DNA of 64,000 nt from the NCBI GenBank assembly GCA_005281725.1, contig SSBO01000003.1, positions 5,518,495-5,582,494 of the forward strand, written 5' to 3'. This stretch comes from Wuchereria bancrofti. Lineage: Eukaryota; Nematoda; Chromadorea; Rhabditida; Onchocercidae. The notes under the pieces were generated by a model. The model was not told the origin of the DNA and did no database searches. It saw only the letters and a program-made list of their open reading frames with translations. Position numbers and translations under genes: made by a program. This document shows positions 54,701 through 64,000 of the stretch, piece by piece (positions within the stretch are counted from its first letter, which is position 1; every line of letters begins with the position of its first letter).

Positions 54701-56954
54701 TTTTAAATGAACTTATTCCTTACATCTAACTAAGATGTTTACTGCCGTGCTTTCCTTTAGAAATCCATCAACAAATATAAATCATATATGAACACCGTCC
54801 GCATTGTGTTTGCTTTATTTCGATAAACTTTTTGGACAGTTATCGTTAGAGAAACATGTGAAAAGAAGAAAGTACTTTACTAAAATTATTTATTGCTATT
54901 GCAACACATACGAAGTAAAAATGATACAATCAACTAATAATTTGTAGCTAATAATAATATCTGCGTCGTGAACCAAGCAGAAGTGAAGTGATGTATTATG
55001 GGTTTTTTGTTCTGGAAATTTTTTTAGAGCAAGAAAGTTGAAGTAAGGCTGGTTTTATTTTTGATAGTCTAATGCCGGATAGGCTCACGACAACGTTAAA
55101 ATGGAAAATCTACTAGAAATTTTATGACAGCAATTCTAATTACTGAACCATTTTATAGTGCTTGGAGCATTATAATGGTGTTGATGAGTTCGTTGTACTC
55201 AATGAGGAGTTAACGAAATGGTGCATGGGAATGCGTGAGAAACTTCTGTCACTTGTGATAATTTCTGAAGGGAGAGGTTCGTTGGACACTGTTGTTCGGA
55301 TAAAAAATTGGCTGAGAAGGACAGAAGTTTCTATAGCTATAGATCTGGAAAGGTACAACAAGGAAGACAACAATGGTATTTATACTCAAGTGGGAGATTC
55401 AAGAACTGCGACTGAAGATTCAATAATAGTGCCGAGGAAATCAGCAAGTTTCGAATCAAAACTTATTAATCTAGGACAGGTGGATTTTGCGTTTAACCAA
55501 ACATCGGAAGAATTAAAATCAAGGGCAGCTCAAGTAGAGGTTGAAAAAACTGTAGCTGATGTTTCCTGCCAGGTTGAAGATTTAGTATTTTCAATCGATA
55601 ATGAGACTTTTGAGAATTCCGTCAAGTTTTCGACCAATGTTTGCAATGAAACAGTGATAGTGCGGGATGATTCTGGAACGAAATCCATGAACTCCTGCAG
55701 TTGGGCAGTGAATCCAAAAGATGCAGACGAAATGAAAAATATTTCTGTGGCTGATGGGAATTTCACTTATACATTTTGTCAAATAGAAGAAAGCGATAAT
55801 TTAAGATCGGAAAATCCAAAACCCTCTTCAGCATTGATATCAAAATACAATGATGAATCTACAGTAGCTATAAATCAGAAATTTTATGGAACTCAGTTTG
55901 TTGGTAATCTAAATGAAGTCAATGTAGAAAATGATAGAATGTCTCAACCGGGGGCAAATTTAACACCAGCAGATGTAGATGAAATGGTCGTATTTGCCAA
56001 TGCTATTACGCTAACCGGAAGTAAGAACACTATATCAGAGCGACTAAGAAATGCTTTCAGAACCATACGTTTGGTGAGTTGACGAAATTTCACCTCTTAC
56101 TTCTAGTTTAGATTTTCTTTCACTTCTATTAACTACTATTTACGACAAATTTCTTCCATATGTCACAGTTTATTGTTAAATACTTATCGGAATGATCATA
56201 TTACCATCACTTATTTGCACATCGAATTTGACTTTCTATCGCTAAAAACCCAGTTTGTAATTTCTCATTAATTACATTTTCTGGGGGAAGAAGATAATTT
56301 GCTGCACTCTGATGATCTTAACTAATTTTAAAATGGATTGTGCTTTTGATTCCAGCTGGAAGAAGGTATTGAAGTGGATGAAGTGCAGTGTAATGTAGAT
56401 ATTAGAAATGTACGTTAGTTTTAATTGAAAATTTTGATTTACTCATGTTCTTATCAACACATATTCAGTGAGCTTTTCTATAAAAGTTTTTCTTCCCTGA
56501 AACTTCTCGACCACCAATTAAGCCTTGTTTTTATGAAATTGCTCATTTGTGAAACTGCTCATCAGCTATAATCAGTAGTTTGTCAAGCCTATGTTGCTTG
56601 ATAATAGAATTTGAAATCGAAGTCTAGAAAGGCTTCGATTTGTATGCTAAGGAGGTCTATCCTACATGTAAAATCAGGGAAATGTTGACGAATTAAATTA
56701 GAAGTTGGTTGTTTCAATGCTGGTTTTTTAATCATTTTGTGCTGGTGCTATAATTTGTTAAAGAATTTGTTTTTAATTTCCAGAATAAAGTGCTTATCGC
56801 ATCGAATCCCTGGCCAAGCCTAACAGATCGACTTTATCGTTATATGCATAATTTATCACATCGGCGGAATGCTATTCGACTCATTCTTCGTTATTTGCTT
56901 GTCTTCTATTTCATTCTTCTACACGGGGCCTTTTTTCGATGTATCATATTTTAA
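33772..56954 (+). CDS. Giant coiled-coil, tail-anchored golgin (giantin/CASP/golgin-84 type)
   Basis: Thirty-eight exons join without a phase break and give about 2,732 residues: 33772-33849, 33893-33923, 34060-34103, 34175-34300, 34970-35092, 35323-35463, 35730-35892, 36030-36203, 36320-36471, 36887-37018, 37191-37288, 37488-37678, 37775-37972, 42750-42991, 43200-43275, 43506-43810, 44113-44289, 44827-45042, 45155-45180, 45353-45650, 45854-46281, 46805-47043, 47372-47475, 47913-48062, 48226-48363, 48427-48654, 48867-49037, 49206-49406, 49633-49782, 49940-50065, 50254-50281, 50867-52754, 53009-53075, 53175-53276, 53898-53945, 55159-56073, 56356-56409 and 56784-56954. Nearly all of it is Glu/Lys/Gln/Leu-rich heptad sequence. 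The only membrane segment is at the extreme C-terminus (LLVFYFILLHGAFF). That Tyr/His-containing helix is the shared hallmark of CASP, golgin-84 and giantin. Size and tail suggest a Golgi tether like giantin. The first two exons and a few donors (43810 or 43768; 46281) are less certain. A centrosomal coiled-coil protein is the main alternative for the N-terminal part. Confidence 0.72.
35572..35613. repeat. Two-copy ~22-bp tandem repeat in golgin intron
   Basis: ACTATAA(T/C)AGAGTCGAGAT occurs twice within 42 bp in the intron between the exons ending 35463 and starting 35730. Confidence 0.75.
36161..36175 (+). other. Candidate PP1-docking RVxF motif in the golgin
   Basis: Residues about 278-285 read RKKVTFDL, which fits the [RK]-x(0-1)-[VI]-x-[FW] consensus for binding protein phosphatase 1. 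It lies in an acidic/Ser-rich, non-coiled segment (about 182-300) between coiled coils, where a docking peptide would be accessible. Seen: the motif. Inferred: binding. Confidence 0.4.
37973..42749 (+). other. 4.8-kb golgin intron hosting an antisense gene
   Basis: The donor AATG|GTAAGT leaves one base. The acceptor TTTCAG at 42749 supplies GC, which completes a Gly codon and continues in a long open coiled-coil frame. That phase match is the evidence that the two halves are one gene. A plausible-looking exon at 42518-42567 does not fit the phase on either side. Apart from the antisense gene at 39131-39713 I see nothing else coding in the intron. Confidence 0.65.
39131..39713 (-). CDS. BRI3-like small zinc/membrane protein, nested in golgin intron
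   Basis: Two exons (39713-39561 and 39331-39131, phase 0, canonical GTAAAG donor) give 117 residues. Residues 5-50 read CPVCKVDSVKKRL, a hydrophobic GLLHGMLCFPCGIYCC and then WFCPLC. This is the CPxC - hydrophobic - FPxGxxCC - CPxC layout of brain protein I3 (BRI3), also related to the LITAF-like fold. In these proteins paired CPxC motifs bind zinc and the middle segment enters the membrane of late endosomes or lysosomes. The C-terminal 66 residues are polar and not recognised, whereas human BRI3 ends soon after the second CPxC. It is transcribed opposite to its host intron. The family call is good; cellular role and location are inferred. Confidence 0.75.
44025..44073. repeat. Two-copy ~25-bp tandem repeat in golgin intron
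   Basis: TTATTT followed by CGTGTACCAATAAGG appears twice, the second copy with a CTT insertion, just upstream of the exon at 44113. Likely slippage. Confidence 0.75.
45155..45180 (+). other. 26-bp micro-exon of the golgin gene
   Basis: Between a GTACGCAG acceptor and a GTGAAA donor, this encodes KDPFYSAE plus two bases. It is needed to bridge phase 0 at 45042 to the phase-2 acceptor at 45353, which then continues open (FQVEKRKFKTVIRQL). Phase restoration is the main support. Confidence 0.6.
46428..46684. repeat. Direct repeat pair inside a golgin intron
   Basis: A 22-bp string beginning CAAAATTCTCACCAAATG and ending TAGT occurs at 46428-46449 and again at 46663-46684. T-rich sequence fills the space between. 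It looks like a local duplication with no sign of coding or an inverted-repeat element. Confidence 0.75.
50152..50181 (+). other. Candidate cassette exon ending in TGA within the golgin gene
   Basis: A CTCTTTAG acceptor is followed by DVENLYESI in the host frame and then TGA, directly at a gtttct donor. The 30-bp length is divisible by three. Inclusion would truncate the protein before its last 1,110 or so residues and its tail anchor. Skipping it (50065 to 50254) keeps the frame. Confidence 0.4.
50254..50281 (+). other. 28-bp micro-exon of the golgin gene
   Basis: Bounded by TCTTTCAG and GTTGCT, this encodes LGSATSSPT plus one base. The leftover base joins CA at 50867 to start the 1.9 kb exon (AVKYGNSGSDPW). 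Both junction phases agree. Confidence 0.65.
50867..52754 (+). other. Large 1.9-kb golgin exon, uninterrupted coiled coil
   Basis: This exon encodes about 629 residues. A short Cys-containing start (CSTPCTICREL) is followed by very Glu/Gln/Lys/Leu-rich heptads. It has no known enzymatic domain. The open frame extends upstream to 50713, but that part is T-rich intron-like sequence and the ATTACAG acceptor at 50866 fits the incoming phase. Confidence 0.8.
56784..56954 (+). other. Golgin terminal exon: tail anchor
   Basis: The exon encodes 56 residues: NPWPSLTDRLYRYMHNL, a basic HRRNAIRLILRY stretch, then one transmembrane helix LLVFYFILLHGAFF and the short end RCIIF. Basic flank, then a Tyr- and His-containing helix, then almost no luminal tail is the pattern reported for CASP, golgin-84 and giantin. 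It predicts C-terminal insertion into the Golgi membrane with the coils in the cytosol. Confidence 0.75.
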
Positions 56955-57158
56955 ATTAATATGTAATATATTTACTCAGTGTTTCTTATTGTATTATCTA
57001 ACAAATGTAAATGGAGAAAATTTGTAAGTTTCATTCGAAGCTTCTATAAAAAATTTGATATCCAAAATTTACTCTATCCACTCATTTTACTTAATTTCTA
57101 CTGTTATATATTAAGTTCAGTCTCTTACATGTCTATTAATTTGGCACAAAGCAATGTA
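56955..57158. other. Short convergent spacer between golgin and membrane-protein gene
   Basis: Only about 200 bp separate the two stop codons, so the 3' UTRs of the opposite-strand genes probably lie close together or overlap. An open frame at 56979-57164 has no support as a gene. Confidence 0.55.
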
Positions 57159-58189
57159 TTATAGCAAAGCACGCATTAAGCTGTAACAATTCCATTCATA
57201 TGGCAGTGACACAGCAGTAATAACACAGACAGTAGAGACAAGAAGAAGAGGCGGAAGGCTTGCTCTTGAAATTAGCATAATCAGCAGCATGATGATCTTG
57301 CACAGCAACCAAAAAATCTGAAATTCCAGAAGTGAGGCTTCATTTATTCGGGTAAAAGTGTTGATCCTTTTTACTGTATAATATTTCATCTATATGGCTG
57401 AAGTGGACAATTAAAATACAGTCGGATAAACATTGGATTAATCATACTAATAACTTGGGTAAGAATCTAAGCATGTAGCTGTGAACAGACTAAATGTACC
57501 GAAAAAACCATATGCGGTAAGAGAAGAGAAGGCAGGTTGGTGAATAATCCAATAAGTAAAATGAGTGTGCATAAGATCCAGCAAAGTGTAAGCGCCCAAA
57601 TTATAGTTACAACCAAACTGAAAAACATAATTTGTCACGTTTGACTTGTCACTTTCAAAAGTGATCCAAAAAATCTTTAAAATTTCGAAAGTGATTTCTC
57701 GATGTTTAGAAAATCTCGTTTGGAATTTATAAGAATCTTTTGCGGATAACAATTCAGACTGTAAAAATGCGTAAGTCCGAGGAATTTTAAGTAACTCCAG
57801 ATCTTGTCGATGCAGCGACGATGTTCTATCTATTATGAATTCTTACAGGACAGTTAGGAATTAAAAACAATCGTTCTTTAAAGTGACCAGTAATAGAGAA
57901 AATTGTAGAACTTACTCGCTTTCTTGATATTACGTAAGAGAGCAACTTACCGACTTTCACAGTCATAAAAATCGTGGAAATTGCGATGAAGTAAGACGGT
58001 ATTTTCGATAAAATGGCTGCTTGCAAGCATTAGTTGTATTACAGCCAATATGGAAAGAATCTTTTTAGATGGAAAATATTTTGGCTCCAAATTAAGAGGC
58101 AATAATTCTTTCGTCTGTCTCTCTTTCTTCCTCCCTTTCTTGCAATAATCCAGCTGGTTTTCATGCGTCGTAATTATACTGTTTACCAT
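57159..58189 (-). CDS. Small multi-pass membrane protein, possibly LAPTM-like
   Basis: Three exons (58189-57951, 57617-57500, 57317-57159) join in phase (2, then 0) to give 171 residues. A basic N-terminus precedes hydrophobic segments KKILSILAVIQLMLAS, VVTIIWALTLCWILCTLILL, FWLLCKIIMLLIMLIS and LPPLLLVSTVCVITAVSL. The GLFTNLPSLLLPHM loop and the YEWNCYSL end resemble lysosomal tetraspan LAPTM4 proteins, whose C-terminus has a WNCY string. The N-terminal exon is weaker: the start codon is a guess and an upstream exon may exist. The donor could also be at the ATG three codons before 57500. The membrane call is fair; the family call is tentative. Confidence 0.5.
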
Positions 58190-58821
58190 ATAAGCACTTA
58201 AATTGTAGTGAATTTCAAGACATCTATGTTTTAAAAAAGATATTGGTAAATGTTTTTAGCAAAAATGAATTTTAATTGTAAACTCTGACTTGTGTTAAAA
58301 GGAATTTCATAATTTTTAAAAGCCCTGAGTAAAGAATGAAAACTTTCAACTTATCCCGGCTAAAACCTAACTCTAATCCAATTACACCTGATTTTTTCAG
58401 TTCATGTTTCGCGTTTTCTTGGTTTATTTTTCCCATTGCCTTCTTTCATTGATAGATACTATTGGCATGTTACTGGAACTTATGTTTCCTACATTTTCTT
58501 ATTATCTAAAATCCAATTACAAAATACAATTAATCATTGAATTTAAAAAGTGAGCACTTCGAGTAGAGAGTTGAGTAATGAGAACTGTTCCATAGCGAAA
58601 CTTTTTTTCATCGGAAATTTGATATTGTAACCATTTGGAGTGCTTTGTTTTAGTGTCCATAGTTTATATGTTTAGGCAACTTAAAATGGAATCTTCCTAA
58701 TCTAAACAAATATTTCCCGAACTATCCAAAAACATATCGGAATTTTGAAATCAACTAGTCTTTACAGTTTTTCAACTTCCAGTATCTTCAAAATATGGTA
58801 TTTGTATCCAATTTAGCCTAC

Positions 58822-59122
58822 CTGAATGAGATTCAAGTTCGGTTTGGTGAAATCAATTGGAGGAATTATCTCCTTTTCAATAAACTTTGAAAAAATGATC
58901 ATTTCCAACCCCTGTTTGCCGCACTTGAAGCTTTGCACTTTTGAAGTTAACCTTGGATATTATTTTTTTGCATTTTACTATTCAAGCTAGTGAGGTTATT
59001 TCAGCACTGACTTACCATTAAAAGTATCATGTTTATAAAAGTTTCAATCTGCAGTAGTTGTACATGGTACAGTAAACGTTCCGTAATAGCAAATGCAATC
59101 CTTCGTCCTGGACTCAGATTTT
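58822..59122 (-). other. Two linked orphan exon candidates, unidentified protein
   Basis: On the minus strand, 59122-59016 lies between TTTCAG and GTAAGT and reads NLSPGRRIAFAITERLLYHV and on to INMILLM. Next, 58923-58822 lies between TTCAAG and GTAGGC and reads CGKQGLEMIIFSKF ... NLNLIQ. Both are open, both have good splice sites, and they join in phase 0. I do not recognise the protein. They could be upstream exons of the membrane-protein gene at 57159-58189 or part of a separate gene. Confidence 0.35.
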
Positions 59123-61399
59123 CTGAAATGAATTCATTTTTCGTTTATTAAACTCCCCACATTGTTCAGGTTCTAATACTGGAATTTTAATTTGGTTTGA
59201 AGATTTCAGATTCTGGAAATGCTAAATATTTTTCCATCACCTTTCAATTTTTTAGTTAAATTGGATGAGTAAGCAATAAATTATTTCACAACTGCTGCAA
59301 TCTTATCAACAAAAGTCTAAAATCAGTTTTCAAATCCGTCTTGAATATACGATACATTTCTAGTAAAATTGCAGCCCTGGTTTAACCTTCTTTTGATTGC
59401 AACAATAAATTTTTTATTTTAACCACTAATCTTTGAGCATTAATTCTGAATTCTTTATTATGGGAAGTATTTTAGGAATCAGTTTCACAAAACTGAATTA
59501 GTGAATAGTCATGGTACTAGTTTTTGGATAACTAGGCATCAGCTATAAATTCCGGCATTTGAACTAAGTATAAAGTATTGGATCTAGTATTGATCTAACC
59601 TTAAAGATCTAATTAAAGTTTTTTTAATTTCCAAATTATCTAATTAAAGACGGTAACCGTAGCAGATAGTGACGAAATAGCTGTATGTTTAAAACGGAAT
59701 CATAAAATTTTCGTTACACTGAGCTAAGCGACAAACTAATAGCAATTTTTTTTAAACAAATTTAATTTTACAATAATCAGAAGTCTTCAATTCCAAAATC
59801 CGAGAAATATAAATTCCAAAATTTGGAATGAATGAAACATTCAAAGTTAACAATTAATCAGAGTTTTGAAATAATTGAGACGATACCCGAACTGGAAACT
59901 AAAAACAATAAAGCAGGAAATGATGAGATGATTTCCCCTCATTTATATTTCTCTTCCCCCACGTGAAAAAAAAAAAAACAAATAAGTTCCGGGAGTTCTG
60001 ATTTTTCAATTGTTGAATTGCAAAGCCATTCATGAATCATATGCGGTTCGCGATGCAAAAGGACCCAAAAGTATGGTTATTGTTTGCCCAGGATATTTTT
60101 CTACTTTTTACTTCCCAACTATTCACTTCTATTCTCTTCGACCTTTTCACTCCTGTTAAAATGTTGCAGTATGGATGCCTGACTCTCTTTTGCTTGTAAT
60201 AAGTAGATAATTATAACATCAATTACCAAACAGGTCAGGCACACACTTAAGCCACATTTTTCGTTTCTCCACATTTAATGCTTTTGATGCTAAGGGCAAA
60301 ACTGACCGTTATAACCCTGAAAATTGCCCTGCTGACTTAACAAGTTTAGTCCGACTTGTATTACGCACTCTAATATTCTAAATCTACGAACATCATAGCT
60401 TTAAACCAAGATAACACTCTGAATTTCACTCAACAATTCCCTGCGCAAAATACCATCAAAAAACGCAGCCAATTTAGCGAATAAGAGTGAAACAACATTT
60501 CTAGTTCCAGAAGAAGTGGTATTTAAACTAGCCCTCCTGCTCTTCCGTATGTCACTCCTTTTCATCGATCCAAAGTAGCGGTAATGGCAAGCATAGCCTG
60601 TATTTAGGTATGGCTATCATAAGAAATTTAATGGTGAACCTGAATTACTTTCAACAAAGCAGGTAATGACGTGCAACATCGCAGTTTACAAGACAATCAT
60701 CAACCATTGAATAATCGCTAAAACAAAATAAAAATGAAACAAGAATGAGAAAATGCAAGAAGAATTGAAAAACCAAATTTGTCAAAAACTAATAGATTTA
60801 GAAAAGTTACAAAGTAAACGAATAGAGAAGCCTTAACGAAAATATTTTCTTAATGTAACATCAATATAATGCAATGAGAAAAAGACAGAAAACTTGTCTA
60901 GATTTCAATTTCAAAAAAGAAAAAATCCTAAAATTCCTATACTACACATTAGTTTAATTTCAGTCCCCAGTATTTCTGACTCGAAGTATATAACCTGTGT
61001 AAAACATTAGGTATGAGAACAGAATATGCCATAATTCCTGGAATTAATGATATTAAAAAAGGCTACCTGAATTATAAATTTTACTTTCTGTAATGCTATT
61101 TTCAGAAAGATTTCAACTGTGAGTTCGATCTTTTCAGTAAAAATTCGAAGTGATCAAATAGCCACTTCCTAACGAATTCTGAAAGGCTGATTTTTCTTCA
61201 CTTAGAATATGAGAGAACAGAAAGGAAATATAGTAATATAAAGTCACATGCAACTGCTTCCACTGAAGGTTGTCAAGAAATTAGAACTGAACAAAAATAA
61301 GATCTAACCACAATAAATATGAGACAAAAAGTAACAATGGCTAATAAGTAAAAAATAATGAGTGCAAAATATGAATGAAAAATTAAAACTGGATTGGAA
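59123..61399. other. Intergenic region before the KDM4-like gene 3' end
   Basis: AT-rich with no open frame longer than about 60 codons and no recognised motif. Exons linked to the orphan pair at 58822-59122 could hide here; I could not find one in the right phase. Confidence 0.45.
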
Positions 61400-63906
61400 T
61401 TACACAATGCTTGGCTTCTCACCACGTGCAAATATTGCATCTCGTCCAACCTGTACTACCGCTGGATGATTCTGTGCTTGTTTCGCGTTCAAATTAACTG
61501 TATAAACAGCACGTTGATAGCGATTACGAAAAATACCATCATAGATTAAACCATCGTCCCATTTCACCTTGATCTTCAATGACACTCTAATTAATAATAA
61601 CGAAAACTTTTTATCCCATTAAGGATAAAGAATTGTGGAAATGTGCTACTGAAGCTGATATCCCTCTTGTTTTAAGCTTTCAAATCTCCTCTCATTTAAA
61701 CCAAAGATATGCTAGTTCACACATATAAACATTTGATTTCTATGAACTCAATTTTTTAAGACTGACATAATATTACATTTTGTTGAATGCTCTGCCACTT
61801 AATGAAGATGTAAGAAAAAACTTTCCTTACTCCTCTGAAAAATTCTCATTTCACATAGCACTTATCAAGAGACAGTGAAATGTGAAACGGTGACCAGTGC
61901 TTCAATTATATTCCTCCAGTTCATAAAATTAAAAAGACTCAGTAGAATATTTTCCATCTAAAGACTCGAACTTATGAAATTAGATAAAAACTACATCCAC
62001 AAAATTTCCTTCAGCATTCATATAAAAATAACAAACCTTAGCTCCAGGTACGTGCCATCCATTGCATTTAAATCGGGAGCATTCACATTCGACAATATCT
62101 TCTGATGGCAAATCATCACTCCAGTTACGATCCATAAAATTTACCGTACAACAATCATGATATTCAATACTGGAAACCGTTCCTTTGAGTAAACGACCAC
62201 AGTCACCCAAACACACACGAACGTTATCACCAACTGATACTGCTGATGTATTTACTTCACCTGTTAATTTCGAGATTTCAGTTACATATTTTTTGATTTA
62301 TTTATCGCATAAATCTCATACAAAGATTTTTAAATTAAAAATACTATTGTAACAGATTCTTAAGAATTACTGCATTCCACCATATGGTAAAATAGAACTT
62401 GGTATTCAGTAATGAACTTTTCCTAAATTCGAACCAACCGTCATTATGTTCAGGACAGACAGCAACGGTAAGATCAGGCCAGTTCCGGAATTCGAAAGAA
62501 ACACCTGCTAGACGACCACATGTTGCATGAAAGAGTGTATCATCGCACGAAAGACATTTCAATAATCCTCAAACATTAACTTATAAAATTTTGCAATCGA
62601 CCTGCCATTAGAATGAAGTAATAACTTTTTTTGAACAACCAACTAAAATTTCGAGATTTACATGAAACTGTTTACCTTCGCGCGAATGCAAGCAAAACTC
62701 GCATTCAAATTTGCCTCGTTCACAATTCTCACCGAAGGCTCCCATATATTCCTTGTTCATAAGGTCTGGATACTTGTTCGGTGCGCAAAACTTTGGTGGT
62801 GGTAAAGTATATGCTGATGTTAGTTTTACTGGATCCAGAAAAACTGTACGACGATTTAACAACGCACAAATAACATGGACAAACTCCCCTTCACTCTGAA
62901 GGTAAGATACTGAATCAAATACCAATTTAAATACTAAGACGAAAACAATTATACCTAACAAAATTTCAGTTACTTGGTTTAATCCATAATTTAGATTTCT
63001 TGATAGTCTTCATAACTTCAAAACTAATTTAAGAAAGCAAAACTATCTTAAAAATCCAAAAGTTGAAGATTAAATATTACTAAAGACGGTAAAAAGCAAA
63101 CATTTTCACAAGGTATCAGAGCGCCTCCACGCAATTCGCATAGGTGACAACTTGCTGAACGCAGTGCTAAATCATCTCGTTGCCTACAACGTGCACACCT
63201 CCACTGAGTTATATCTGGAATACATCCAAGAATTTATTTAATTAGAAATTCAATTAAAAAAATGCAACTAAAGAGAAATTAATAACAGATTTAAAACTAG
63301 TTACATTTAGAAAAAAACAAGAAAAAGAATGGGCGTCAGTCAAGCTTCAACGGTGTATATTTCTGAATACTGATTATCCTGGAAATAAATTTCCATTCCA
63401 AATAGATATAGATGATGAAAACCAACCATTAGGAATATTTCCGATTGGATAGCAACCTTCATGTACAACTACAAAACAGTTTGCGCATTTAAACAATCGG
63501 TCATCACAGGCAGTATCATCCTCATTTATACTATAGGTTTCGGGATCCGTCTTCGCATAATGTGCACGTTTTACAAGACGCTGCGATCTGAAACACACTA
63601 CCTGAAGCATACTGCTCAAAATTCCAAACCCAAGACTGCTAATCTGCTAAAAATAACTGCAATCCAATTCCATACATAAAATTAAAGTAACATAATACAA
63701 CCTAATCTTTTAAACAATTTCTTCAAACTGAAAATCTCGAAAGAAATCACGACTCACGTCAGCGGCAAATTTTTTTTCTTCTCCATTAGTGGTCTTGGTA
63801 CAAAATACTGACATATAGAACAGTGCGGTGTTTCATAAGCATGACGAATATTAAACTCCTTTTCAGCGTATAGACTTCCAGGTAGATTTGACCATAAATC
63901 TCGGAC
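61400..63906 (-). CDS. jmjd-2: KDM4/JMJD2-type histone demethylase, C-terminal PHD-ePHD-Tudor part (gene continues past right edge)
   Basis: This is a chromatin protein. KDM4 enzymes demethylate H3K9/K36 through a JmjN/JmjC core, which must lie beyond 64000. Exons: 63906-63758, 63587-63427, 63214-63102, 62895-62676, 62567-62439, 62260-62037 and 61586-61400. In order they encode the HCSICQYFVPRP block, a PHD finger (FKCANCFVVVHEGCYPI, WRCARC), the linker SCHLCELRGGAL, an extended PHD (EFVHVICALLNRR, FECEFCLHSRE, CLSCDDTLFHATCGRLAGV, CPEH) and a double Tudor region (VRVCLGDCGRLLKGTVSS, VNFMDRNWSDDLPSEDIV, KVKWDDGLIYDGIF). SCxLCxLRGGAL followed by double Tudor is characteristic of KDM4A-C. Six exons agree in phase. 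The last junction (62037 to 61586) does not, so a small exon or different splice site is missing there. The symbol is by analogy to C. elegans; JmjC is not visible. Confidence 0.88.
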
Positions 63907-64000
63907 CTGAAGAAAAAACTTTCATATTTCATAAAAGAACTAGTAAACCATGAATAGTTCGAAAAATAATATAACGAAAAAATATAAAAATATACGCTGC

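Overview
The window is AT-rich eukaryotic DNA with many short exons, TTTTCAG-type 3' splice sites and introns from about 40 bp to several kb. Gene content (a MOLO1-family protein, an MRP transporter, a JMJD2-type protein) and splice style point to a nematode, most likely a parasitic one. I cannot fix the species; a clade III (filarial/spirurid) worm is my guess. Gene models were built by hand by matching splice sites and reading phase, so exon ends are predictions.

Layout, left to right. (1) 268-6050, minus: the N-terminal 799 residues of a long MRP/ABCC transporter (TMD0, TMD1, most of NBD1), running off the left edge. (2) 8922-13892, minus: a four-exon, 437-residue protein with the LURAP/FAM89 leucine-repeat adaptor core. 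(3) 13893-27032: about 13 kb with no gene I can support, holding one hairpin repeat. (4) 27033-29466, plus: a secreted MOLO1-domain protein with a possible frameshift near its end. (5) 30456-32356, minus: a complete 315-residue aldo-keto reductase with all four catalytic residues, one GC-AG intron and a tandem duplication of its start region. (6) 33772-56954, plus: a 38-exon gene for a coiled-coil protein of about 2,730 residues ending in a transmembrane tail like those of CASP, giantin and golgin-84; I call it a giantin-like golgin. (7) 39131-39713, minus: a small BRI3-like zinc/membrane protein nested antisense in a 4.8 kb golgin intron. (8) 57159-58189, minus: a small multi-pass membrane protein, perhaps LAPTM-like. 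(9) 58822-59122, minus: two orphan exon candidates. (10) 61400-63906, minus: the C-terminal PHD, extended PHD and Tudor part of a KDM4/JMJD2 histone demethylase; its JmjC domain would lie beyond the right edge.

The genes look like an ordinary chromosomal neighbourhood, not one pathway. There are no prokaryotic operons, CRISPR arrays or clear autonomous transposons. The points most worth a second look are the giant golgin (tail anchor, PP1-docking motif, a cassette exon ending in TGA, a nested antisense gene), the nematode LURAP protein with a candidate beta-TrCP degron, and the MOLO1-family protein that lacks a membrane anchor.
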